A DNA stretch of 64,000 nucleotides from Pelotomaculum sp. PtaB.Bin104 (lineage in GTDB: Bacteria; Bacillota; Desulfotomaculia; Desulfotomaculales; Pelotomaculaceae). The stretch spans positions 1-64,000 of the forward strand of contig MVQL01000245.1 of assembly GCA_002067205.1 (NCBI GenBank), given 5' to 3'. Both the position numbers and the translations under genes were made by a program. The notes below the pieces were generated by a model that was not told the DNA's origin, did not search any database, and saw nothing but the letters and a program-made list of their open reading frames with translations. The first letter of the stretch is position 1. Each line of letters opens with the position of its first letter. Below are positions 1 to 7,178 of the stretch, one piece after another.

Positions 1-2
1 AC

Positions 3-464
3 TTGATGTGTATCATAGACGTGTACGACCGGATGATTATTGATTATCATATTGGGCTGTCCTGCGAGGGGAAACACGCCGCTCAGCTAATACAAAGGGC
101 TCTGTGGAAGCGTCAGATATTTTCAGTGCCGGATCGGCCGGTAATTAGAACTGATAACGGTCCACAATTTATTAGCCATGTTTTCGAGCAAGCTTGTGAA
201 GACTTTGGTACAGAACATGAACGCATTCCACCCAAAACACCTAATAAAAACGCTCATATCGAATCGTTTCACGCTACGTTGGAAAGGGAGTGCCTAAATA
301 GAAACGAATTAGAAAGCTACCAAGATGCGTACCAGACTGTAACTGATTACATCCAGTTTTACAACCAACGCCGTTTGCATGGTAAATTATTTGACTTATC
401 ACCTTCTGAGTTTTTAAAGAAACTGATATATGGCAAGCTAAAACCCTTTGTTGTAAAGGTTTAA
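3..464 (+). CDS. IS3-family transposase OrfB, C-terminal part (cut by window start)
   Basis: C-terminal 153 residues of an rve-type DDE transposase that would cut and join the element's ends. The second catalytic Asp is seen in RTDNGPQF (D51 of the visible part) and the catalytic Glu in NAHIESFHATLERE (E87). The last part has the usual FYNQRRLHGKL and LSPSEF signature of IS3-group OrfB proteins. The first catalytic Asp and OrfA lie upstream of the window, so the left side of the element cannot be judged. The reading frame is intact to its stop. The element abuts the broken 3' end of xdhC, so its insertion probably ended the molybdenum-hydroxylase operon. Confidence 0.9.
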   Translation: MMCIIDVYDRMIIDYHIGLSCEGKHAAQLIQRALWKRQIFSVPDRPVIRTDNGPQFISHVFEQACEDFGTEHERIPPKTPNKNAHIESFHATLERECLNRNELESYQDAYQTVTDYIQFYNQRRLHGKLFDLSPSEFLKKLIYGKLKPFVVKV

Positions 465-471
465 TAAATCA

Positions 472-489
472 TGTTTTCGGAGCCGCCCA
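472..489 (+). repeat. Candidate right terminal repeat of the IS3 element
   Basis: TGTTTTCGGAGCCGCCCA lies a few bases after the transposase stop and ends in CA, as IS3-family right ends do (5'-TG...CA-3'). The left end is outside the window, so the inverted repeat cannot be matched and the target duplication cannot be checked. Confidence 0.3.
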
Positions 490-544
490 TCGCTAATTTG
501 CTATCACCGCAGGCCTTAGGGTTGTCAAGGCCGCCGGTCTATCG

Positions 545-897
545 TTAAAAGAAAAAAGCATATAAAAAATGTAAATCTGTGATATCAGGAGATTTTGGGA
601 TATTGACTCCAATAATAGGGGGTTGAACCGCTCCACCTAAAATTATTATTTGCGGTACTAGGACACCTGGCTCAAATAATAATTCTAAATTCTTAATATT
701 GCTTGATATTGCTCCAGCGGAAAAAGTGATCAATCTAGGTTCTCTTACACCCTGAAGCTGACCGGCAAAAATGCGGGCCCGTTCCGTTATCTCCGCTGCC
801 CCCAGGCTTCCGACCTCGTTGTTAGCCGGTAAGAAGGCCATTTTCCGGCCTAATAGCTCCTTTTTCTCTTCATTAATATTCGTTATTGTTACCAGAA
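545..897 (-). pseudogene. XdhC C-terminal part, out of frame with its N-terminus and truncated
   Basis: Continuation of the neighbouring XdhC N-terminal piece in another frame. If one G is removed from the six-G run at 898-903, translation reads on as LLVTITNINEEKKELLGRKM and then into the linker GSLGAAEITERA. It then enters the Rossmann-type XdhC_C domain (PQIIILGG, where the family has a P-x-hhhhGxGH start). Only about 30 residues of that domain remain before an unrelated tail and stop, close to the IS3 end. The gene is therefore both frameshifted and 3'-truncated. Loss of a contingency-type homopolymer register or a base-calling error are both possible for the frameshift, but not for the truncation. 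Confidence 0.7.
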
Positions 898-1280
898 GGG
901 GGGTTTTCTTTTCTTTTTAAGGAAGCATGATAGGCCAGAAAAACCTGTCTGGAATCATTGTCCCCACAGCTAAGGAAATCGACAAAAACTTCCATTTTAC
1001 CCCCGCAAATCATACCTTCACCGGCGGTTGCATCGCTTGTCATATCCAGTTGGTATTTCTTTGAGGCCTTGATGTCAAGCACATATAGGGCCTCTTTTTT
1101 AGCTTCAGCTTCTCCGCAACCACCTCCGATAGTTCCGTAAACCTGACCATCCCTGAGCACAATCATTTTGGCGCCGGGATTACGAGGGGTTGAGCCAATG
1201 GTTTGAGTTACTGTAACCAGAGCAACATCTTCATCTTCTTTTTCCAGGAACAAAAATTTTTCAATTAATTCTGATTCCAT
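873..1280 (-). CDS. XdhC/CoxI-family protein, N-terminal piece
   Basis: XdhC proteins bind molybdenum cofactor and help insert the sulfurated form into molybdenum hydroxylases. This 135-residue piece carries the XdhC_CoxI domain at residues about 20-65: VTQTIGSTPRNPGAKM followed by GTIGGGCGEAEA. It starts at an ATG overlapping the end of yqeB, so the two are translationally coupled. The reading frame ends early because of a frameshift at 898-903; the rest of the gene lies downstream in another frame. By context it served the selenium-dependent hydroxylase maturation set encoded upstream. Confidence 0.75.
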   Translation of the reverse strand: MESELIEKFLFLEKEDEDVALVTVTQTIGSTPRNPGAKMIVLRDGQVYGTIGGGCGEAEAKKEALYVLDIKASKKYQLDMTSDATAGEGMICGGKMEVFVDFLSCGDNDSRQVFLAYHASLKRKENPPSGNNNEY

Positions 1281-2080
1281 GTCAATTGCCTCCCCCGTAA
1301 AAATAAATATGCTTCCAGCACCCCGCCGGCTATTGCCCGGGCTTTATCAGAAATTGTAAAGCAATATTCCCGCCGGTGGCGAGGGTCTATATCCCCGACC
1401 TTCATTCCAGGGGTTACTTTCAGGTTATTGTGCAACATACCCCTGAGGACCCCGGAGATCGTTGCATAAAGAGGCAGGCCGTCAACGGTCGCTACGAGTT
1501 CACCCTTTTCAATGCTATCTCCGATTTGTCTGACAGCGTTGAAAGAGCCGCTTCCTGGAGAGCGGAGCACTCGCTCTACCGAGTAGCCGCTAATTTCACC
1601 TGGTATCCCTGTACTTGGCTCGGCCTGGCCGTGCAAGATCACTTTTCCTAATTCGTGACCTCTTTGGGTTTCCACAATGGCATGCACATCCACTCCGGCG
1701 GTTAAACCAGGACCTAGACCAATCACTACCGGAGCGTCATCCAGGGTGGTTCCGATATTTCTTTTAGCCATTGTGGCATCAATCACTGCAGCTGGACGAA
1801 GCGTTTTAAGGGGGTATTGAGATGGATCCGCAACGACTGGTATTTTCCCGGCTGCCAACAATTTATTAATATCGTTAATTGTGAGGGCCAATTCGGCCGT
1901 TACATTCTCCACTGTGCACTTGCCTTTAAATACAGCTTCAGCAAAGGAAACCGTACGCCGGACAACCATTGGCTGGGGCAATTCAATCATGACTACCGGG
2001 AAGCCGCTTCTCCGGAGCCTATGTGCTGTTCCGCTGGCCAGGTCACCCGCTCCTCTGATCACGATTAGCTCATTTTTCAT
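1265..2080 (-). CDS. yqeB: Selenium-dependent molybdenum cofactor biosynthesis protein YqeB
   Basis: Member of the YqeB/EF2563 family, which occurs with selenium-dependent molybdenum hydroxylases and is thought to take part in making or loading their special cofactor; the exact reaction is not established. The N-terminus has a nucleotide-binding-like stretch, VIRGAGDLASGTAHRL (residues 5-20), and the middle has the VIDATMAKRN and PVVIGLGPGLTAGVDVHAIVET blocks that mark the family. About 271 residues, full length. I chose the ATG at 2080 because GGGGGAAAGGAC lies just upstream; a longer frame exists but lacks a site. The 3' end overlaps the xdhC start. Confidence 0.85.
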   Translation of the reverse strand: MKNELIVIRGAGDLASGTAHRLRRSGFPVVMIELPQPMVVRRTVSFAEAVFKGKCTVENVTAELALTINDINKLLAAGKIPVVADPSQYPLKTLRPAAVIDATMAKRNIGTTLDDAPVVIGLGPGLTAGVDVHAIVETQRGHELGKVILHGQAEPSTGIPGEISGYSVERVLRSPGSGSFNAVRQIGDSIEKGELVATVDGLPLYATISGVLRGMLHNNLKVTPGMKVGDIDPRHRREYCFTISDKARAIAGGVLEAYLFLRGRQLTWNQN

Positions 2081-2156
2081 GTCCTTTCCCCCAAAAAAAT
2101 AAAGTGCCAATGCTAATCAATGTCAAATAATGCTCTTATTAAATTCGATATCATTA

Positions 2157-3182
2157 CTACAACGATTTCCCAAAGGAGCAGGAAGGAAAGCTACAGTGTG
2201 GGCATTCAAGACAAAGCCCACCGTGCCCCATTGTTGTTATATCTCTTCTGGTAATCCTCTCACCTGCAAGAATGCGCGGGAGAATGAGGTCAAAAACGGT
2301 GGCCTTCGAGTACATCACACAGGCAGGCAGGCCTAGGATTGGAGTTGGTCCGAGGTATGCTAAAATAAACATAGCCCCGGGAAAAACGGGAGCGCCATAG
2401 GTCACAATTTCCGCGCCTGTGTCCCTGATTCCGCTGGGAGTAACATCATCGGGGTCAACAGACATTCCCCCGGTAATAATGACCATTTCCGCGCCCTTTT
2501 CAATAAAGTCCCTGATACTTTCGGTTATACGGCCCGCTTCATCAGGTAAAACCTCGTGGAAGGGTACAAAACAGCCAAAGCGGGAGAGTTTGTTTTTTAC
2601 TACAGGACTGAATTTGTCCATAATACGGCCGTGATAAACTTCACTGCCAGTAGTTATAAGACCCGTACGTAGTGAATGTATTTCCTTTACCTCCAGCAAC
2701 GGGCCCCTGTCTTGGCAGACCTGTTCCACCCGCTCAATTTTCTCTCTCTTAACAACTAGCGGGATGACCTTCGTGCTCGCAAGAATATCTCCCTTTTCTA
2801 CATAAATATTGGTGTGACGTGTTGACAGGGCGATCTCTTCAATGTCGTTAACCAGGCATACACCTTCCACATCTACTTTGAGCAGTCCAGTAGTAGAAGC
2901 CATAAACTTTACCTTACCTTCACCTGGCTCGTTAAAGATGACGCCCTTGCCACCGGAAGCCCGGGCAAGCCTTTTGGCAGCTTCATTTTCATGAAGAAAA
3001 TCAGCACCGCACTCCCAGATATAGATGTGTTCCTTGCCCAGCTTTAACAGTTCAGGGACATCCTCAGTTCTGACTATGTGCCCTTTTTTGAAAGCGGCGC
3101 CCTTGAATTTCCCTGGTATAACCATTGTGACGTCGTGGCACAGGACCATACCAACAGCTTCTGCAACCTTCACTTTTTGCAT
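2157..3182 (-). CDS. MoeA-like molybdopterin-binding protein with C-terminal Cys cluster
   Basis: Molybdopterin-binding (MoCF/MoeA-like) protein of 341 residues, probably handling molybdopterin or its adenylate during cofactor assembly. Residues about 170-310 form the MoCF fold: LITTGSEVYHG, then MVIITGGMSVDPDDVTPSGI and the loop PTPILGLPACVMYSKATVFD. The last 20 residues contain C324, C327, C330 and C335 (CX2CX2CX4C), a possible Fe-S or zinc site that classical MoeA lacks. It lies between mocA and yqeB on the same strand, so it belongs to the selenium-dependent hydroxylase maturation operon. It is not certain whether it inserts Mo like MoeA or only binds the cofactor. Confidence 0.8.
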   Translation of the reverse strand: MQKVKVAEAVGMVLCHDVTMVIPGKFKGAAFKKGHIVRTEDVPELLKLGKEHIYIWECGADFLHENEAAKRLARASGGKGVIFNEPGEGKVKFMASTTGLLKVDVEGVCLVNDIEEIALSTRHTNIYVEKGDILASTKVIPLVVKREKIERVEQVCQDRGPLLEVKEIHSLRTGLITTGSEVYHGRIMDKFSPVVKNKLSRFGCFVPFHEVLPDEAGRITESIRDFIEKGAEMVIITGGMSVDPDDVTPSGIRDTGAEIVTYGAPVFPGAMFILAYLGPTPILGLPACVMYSKATVFDLILPRILAGERITRRDITTMGHGGLCLECPHCSFPSCSFGKSL

Positions 3183-3228
3183 TACCCCTCCGCCTTTCCA
3201 TGTAATTCACCGCCGGGCAGAGTCTTCA

Positions 3229-3816
3229 CTACCTAGCAGGGTTGGCTAGTAAAGTACGGTAGTCCTCCCAGGTATCCACATCAATAACGACCCCTCTATC
3301 GGTTACATCAACTTTAACAAGACTTTCCGGGTGCCTGCGGATAATTTCCCGGGCGCCAACATCACCGGAGAGGGAGGATATTTCTGTGAAAAAAAATCGG
3401 TCAAACAACACAGGGTTACCCCTTTTACCCATAAAGTAGGGGGCAATTATACCGCGGGCACTTTGATAACGCTTGAGCACCAGGTTAATTGTTCGCGTAT
3501 CCACCAGCGGCTGGTCTCCCAGTGCAAAAAGTACAGCCTGGGTGGAATGGTCTAGTACGGCCAAGCCTGCTTTAAGTGAGCTGCTTTGGCCGGTGGCAAA
3601 CGCGCAGTTAAGTACGACTTTGACTGGGCAGCCAGTCAATACTTCCAGCACCTGTTCAGCTCTGCTGCCGAGAACTACAACTACTTCATCCACTTGCGAC
3701 CGGAGCAGATTATATACGACGTGAGTGATAAGCGGTCTTCCCTGGTAGCTAAGCAGTTGTTTGGGGACTCCCATGCGGGATGCTTCTCCGGCGGCCAGAA
3801 TTACGGCTGTGATCAA
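3229..3816 (-). CDS. mocA: MobA/MocA-like molybdopterin nucleotidyltransferase
   Basis: NTP transferase of the MobA-like family, 195 residues. MocA attaches CMP to molybdopterin to give the cytosine dinucleotide form used by xanthine-dehydrogenase-type enzymes. The GT-A nucleotide loop is at the N-terminus (LAAGEASRMGVPKQLL, residues 7-22), followed by VVVVLGSRAEQV and the metal-binding ALGDQPLV (about residue 97). Its ATG overlaps the yqeC stop by 4 bases (ATGA), which shows coupling. CTP specificity rather than GTP is inferred from the operon, not from a residue I can name with certainty. Confidence 0.82.
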   Translation of the reverse strand: MITAVILAAGEASRMGVPKQLLSYQGRPLITHVVYNLLRSQVDEVVVVLGSRAEQVLEVLTGCPVKVVLNCAFATGQSSSLKAGLAVLDHSTQAVLFALGDQPLVDTRTINLVLKRYQSARGIIAPYFMGKRGNPVLFDRFFFTEISSLSGDVGAREIIRRHPESLVKVDVTDRGVVIDVDTWEDYRTLLANPAR

Positions 3817-4571
3817 AATTCCAAAACCTCCTTCACAGGGTCAGCCGCCTGGGCGGCCCCGATTACCACCCGTCTAGCCCCGTTGAGTCTGAGCAGAGCG
3901 GCAATTTCGCGGGCGTTGCTTAGGTCAGAAATTGATTCAACCTTATTTATATAAGGGTGCCAGCGGCTGTCCCGCGGAACTGTTTTGCCATAGCCCTGGC
4001 TGTGCAGAAGCACCCTGGCAACTGCATTTGTGGTTACTAAATCGCCAATATTAATCCCGGCCAGGCTGGCAATTATTTCGGGCCGGTGGGTATAGTCCTG
4101 GTTCAGGGGCTTACCCAGGCAATCAATTCCGACTATGGGAACGACTAAAGTTGTCGTATCCGGGGTAACCGGCTCGCCTTCCCGAGGCGCCTTAAAAGGC
4201 TTGCGAGCGGCCCCGTCTGCTTCCACAACAATTAAATCAGCACCAGTACCAGGTAATTTGGCGATTAATTCTTGTTCCAGACCAATTAGCTTGTTGTTCC
4301 GGTCCAAGCCTGTTCCGGCTACCACCAGGGGGAAAGAGGCTAATTCATTTTTTATTTTTGAAAGAAGCCGTTCTGTAGAAGTATCTGTGATCAGTCTCAA
4401 CAGCTTGTTCTGAGCAGGGGCAAAGATCCGGGTCGTAGTGGTCAGGATCACTTTCCACCCTAATTTTATCGCTTCTTGCCCAATGGCAAACATGGTGGTA
4501 GTTTTTCCACCCGCCCCGACGAGGGCAACGATGTCACCTTTGCTTATTGAAAAAGCGTCCATAAAGTTCAT
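3813..4571 (-). CDS. yqeC: Selenium-dependent hydroxylase accessory protein YqeC
   Basis: P-loop protein of the YqeC family, found only with selenium-dependent molybdenum hydroxylase genes; its function is not established. The Walker A loop is GAGGKTTT at residues 19-26, followed by VILTTTTRIFAP; DLIVVEADGAARKPFK lies near residue 125. The ATG at 4571 is preceded by AGAGG with good spacing; the frame is open further upstream but without a site. It is the first gene of the yqeC-mocA-moeA-like-yqeB-xdhC operon. No hydroxylase structural gene remains in the window. Confidence 0.85.
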   Translation of the reverse strand: MNFMDAFSISKGDIVALVGAGGKTTTMFAIGQEAIKLGWKVILTTTTRIFAPAQNKLLRLITDTSTERLLSKIKNELASFPLVVAGTGLDRNNKLIGLEQELIAKLPGTGADLIVVEADGAARKPFKAPREGEPVTPDTTTLVVPIVGIDCLGKPLNQDYTHRPEIIASLAGINIGDLVTTNAVARVLLHSQGYGKTVPRDSRWHPYINKVESISDLSNAREIAALLRLNGARRVVIGAAQAADPVKEVLEF

Positions 4572-4681
4572 TGGTAAACCTCTTATTAAATTTTTGGCGA
4601 TAATTACATGTCGATTCAATCTTAACAGCTGGTCTACGATGTATTAAGTCGATTAAATTTGAATGAAACTTTAAACAGTGC

Positions 4682-4954
4682 TCACCAGTGTTTTTGGATA
4701 TTAGCAGTGGAAATCGGGATGATTTCTGACCCCACTGGAACAGTGGCTTGCCCAATGTAATGGCAGTTCGGGTCGCCCCTGCCAGTGTGGCTACTTTCCT
4801 TGATAATTATTCGTTCACCAAATAAAGCCGACATAATGCCACCGGCAACCCACCATGACCAGCATACCGATTATGTGGTAGGGTTGAAGGACTCTAGGTG
4901 ATGTTCTACCTCGTAAGAATCTCTACCAGGTGCCTTCCAAAGCCAGTTACAACC
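4682..4954 (-). pseudogene. Remnant of a XylR/DmpR-type regulator (end of V4R sensor domain)
   Basis: This stretch before yqeC has no open gene but reads as protein on the minus strand. From about 4915 it gives SYEVEHHLESFNPT, an in-frame TAA, then SVCWSWWVAGGIMSALFGER, IIIKESSHTGRGDPNCHYIG and a stop at 4684-4682. This is the pattern of the XylR_N/V4R effector-binding domain (xxSYEAExH, PVCW, aGyxSxxxGRE, ExxCxGxGDxxC) of sigma-54-dependent aromatic-catabolism activators. The AAA and HTH domains are absent and one domain Cys is lost (KESSH instead of xxxxC). I take it as a dead fragment; it may once have controlled the hydroxylase genes. Confidence 0.6.
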
Positions 4955-5879
4955 TCACCCCCATATAAAATGTCTTATCCAGACATTTAATTATTATCTT
5001 GTATTTACAGAGGTTTCAAGATTTTTAAGATTAATTTTGTAAATTATAACAAACATCAGTCTTTAGCAGTTAACAAAAATACTATTTTGCTTATTATTTT
5101 AATTTGAGCAGTGATATGACATTCTTATGTCTAATAATCACACAGTGTATTGTTCAAATACACACAAAATTAAGTATTCGAGCAGTATTTTGCATCTGAC
5201 TCCTGTAAATGTCGTTGCCAAAGATATTGGATTGGTTTTTGAAGATCATTCGTTCTTCCGAGGGCGAAAGTAGGGCTTGTCCTTGAACGATTACCGGATT
5301 AAAGTGGGTGAAGCCTACAATAATACCAGCATTTCATTTTTATCATAGTGACCTGGAAAACATACCGGTTCGATGTAATTAATAAAATTATTTATTGACC
5401 TTTGAATAATTATCTCTAATGGTAAACCAGGTACCAAAATTCGAAGAATCACTTGGAAAGTGGACATAGTACCTGGCGGAAATAAACAGGGTTTTTCCCA
5501 CCCGCTGGGTTAGATAAAATAACCACAAAAACCTCGTTCTACAGATAAAAAATAGAGCGAGGTTAATTTACTATATTTGTCCTGTTCCTGGAGGCCCCGG
5601 TAATGGATCAGGCATCTGATAGATTAAGAGAAGCACATTTTTCCCTGAAATAATTAATAATAGTACTTATGGCACAATACTTGCGTCTTAAATTATCTAT
5701 AAGTAGTTAACAATCATTCATTAATTTAGTTCTCGAAACTGACCCAAGGGGATAGAGCTTACTTTCAGGGGAATAAAGCTGATTTAGTCAGGTCTTAAAA
5801 AGGCGGGGAGGGAAAACCAATGGAGCTCTAGATTGTGTGCCAGCGCGACCTAATTTTTGATTGGTTTTATAATTGCCTA
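4955..5879. other. AT-rich intergenic region before the hydrogenase operon
   Basis: About 0.9 kb with no credible gene in any frame. It contains one hairpin (5530-5564). Several short open stretches read as scattered protein-like segments but none can be assigned. Confidence 0.6.
5530..5564 (+). terminator. Hairpin, possible terminator relic
   Basis: AACCTCGTTCT and AGAGCGAGGTT form an 11-bp stem with one mismatch around a 13-base AT-rich loop. Only a short T-rich tail follows and no gene lies just upstream, so it could be what is left of a lost transcription unit. Confidence 0.4.
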
Positions 5880-5932
5880 TTGTATAAGGTGTATATCCTG
5901 CTATAATTAGTCAAATTAATTAACGTTAATTA
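5880..5932 (+). promoter_or_regulatory. Promoter and palindromic operator of the hnd operon
   Basis: TTGTAT at 5880-5885 and TATAAT at 5902-5907, 16 bases apart, form a good sigma-A-type promoter. Ten bases further is a perfect 16-bp palindrome, TAATTAACGTTAATTA (5917-5932), placed over the expected transcription start, as a repressor site would be. A near copy lies at 10371-10386, after the operon. The regulator is not known; the sequence does not match the Rex consensus. Confidence 0.5.
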
Positions 5933-5989
5933 TTGAGATTTAGGCGCAAGAACCTTGAAATAAAAAAGCAAACACGAGGTGAGTGAAAG

Positions 5990-6484
5990 ATGAAAGCAGC
6001 GAATACTGTTTGCCGTTGTGACCTGAAGGAAGAGCTGGAAAAAGTGATCGCCCAGCATGAAGGGAAAAAAGATGATTTGATCGAGGTATTGTATTGGGTT
6101 CAGGAAAATTATGGGTACGTGCCGAAAGACGTGCAGCAGATTATTGCCGAAAAAATGAATATACCTTTAAGCACCATTAACGGCGTGGTAACTTTTTATC
6201 ATCTCTTTTCATTAAAGCCAAAAGGCAAGTATGAGATATCCCTGTGCCGGGGAACAGCCTGCCACGTGCGCGGGGCATCGCGGGTTTTGGAGCGGTTTGA
6301 AAAAGAGCTGGGGATCAAGACCCATGACACGACTGACGACAACATGTTTTCCCTGGAGGTGGTCAGGTGTCTGGGAGCCTGCGGACTGGCGCCGGTCCTG
6401 AAAATTAATAAAGATCCGCGGGTCAGGATTAAGACTGACCAGGTCCCGGGAATTATTCAAGAGCTTAGAAACGCCGCTGAGTAA
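5990..6484 (+). CDS. hndA: [FeFe]-hydrogenase HndA subunit (NuoE-like)
   Basis: Thioredoxin-fold [2Fe-2S] subunit of an NAD(P)-linked, multi-subunit [FeFe] hydrogenase, cytoplasmic. It passes electrons between the flavin subunit and the rest of the complex. 164 residues, full length: an N-terminal helical part, then C86, C91 (CRGTAC) and C127, C131 (CLGAC), the standard CX4C...CX3C ligands. GAGGTGA lies 7 bases before the ATG. It is the first gene of hndA-hndB-hndC-hndD and looks intact, although the downstream subunits are not. Confidence 0.9.
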   Translation: MKAANTVCRCDLKEELEKVIAQHEGKKDDLIEVLYWVQENYGYVPKDVQQIIAEKMNIPLSTINGVVTFYHLFSLKPKGKYEISLCRGTACHVRGASRVLERFEKELGIKTHDTTDDNMFSLEVVRCLGACGLAPVLKINKDPRVRIKTDQVPGIIQELRNAAE

Positions 6485-6780
6485 TAAACTTACGGGCGCA
6501 TGCCAGGATAAGACTCTTGTTGGTTAGCGACAGCATCGAACAGGGTAGAAATTATTTATCTGATGCCGGGTGGAGAGCTACCTGCCGGTTGGTTAACGAG
6601 GCGATGAAATTTCCTCAAATATGGTCTGGTTTTAAAAGGTTTTGCTAAAGTAATTGATGAGCTGGTGGGAAGCTCCTTGGATATGACAAGTTTTTATAAG
6701 AAATCGATTTATGAGAGAGGTTGAGGGACAACTCCTTAAATATCGCAAGGTTTTGAAAAATAATCCTGGGGTGATAGATG

Positions 6781-7155
6781 ATGGCAAAAATCAAGTCAGT
6801 TGAGGAATTGATGAAATTCAAAGAGACCGCACTGGATAAAATCAAGGAGCGGCAGGCAGGCGATAAAACCACAATCGTTGTCGGCATGGGGACCTGTGGT
6901 ATTACCGCCGGGGCGCGGGATGTAATGATGGCGATTATTGATGAAATCGAGAAAAGAAATGTCCCTGATGTAATTGTCACCCAGGCCGGCTGTGCCGGGA
7001 TGTGCCAGTATGAGCCCATGCTGGAAGTAATCAAGCCGGGCACACCCCAAGTAGTCTATGGTCACCTGGACGAGGAAAAGGCCAGGCGGATCGTGCTTGA
7101 GCATGTAATCAACGGCCAGGTGATTGAGGAGCTGGCTCTGGTGCAGCGGGCTTGA
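6781..7155 (+). CDS. hndB: [FeFe]-hydrogenase HndB subunit ((2Fe-2S) ferredoxin-like)
   Basis: Second subunit of Hnd-type hydrogenases, a 124-residue thioredoxin-like [2Fe-2S] protein. GTCGITAGARDV carries C39 and TQAGCAGMC carries C71 and C75, as in the family. GGGGTGA precedes two tandem ATGs (6778 and 6781); the second has better spacing. It follows hndA after about 300 bases, which hold only a short open stretch without a start. Its stop overlaps the region just before the hndC ribosome site, so the genes are co-transcribed. Confidence 0.85.
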   Translation: MAKIKSVEELMKFKETALDKIKERQAGDKTTIVVGMGTCGITAGARDVMMAIIDEIEKRNVPDVIVTQAGCAGMCQYEPMLEVIKPGTPQVVYGHLDEEKARRIVLEHVINGQVIEELALVQRA

Positions 7156-7178
7156 CTGAAATAAAGAGAGGAGGTACA

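Noticed and set aside
6519-6649. 42-codon open stretch between hndA and hndB (DSIEQGRNYLSDAGWRAT)
   Set aside because: Protein-like but with only TTG starts and no ribosome site; could be a relic, cannot be supported.
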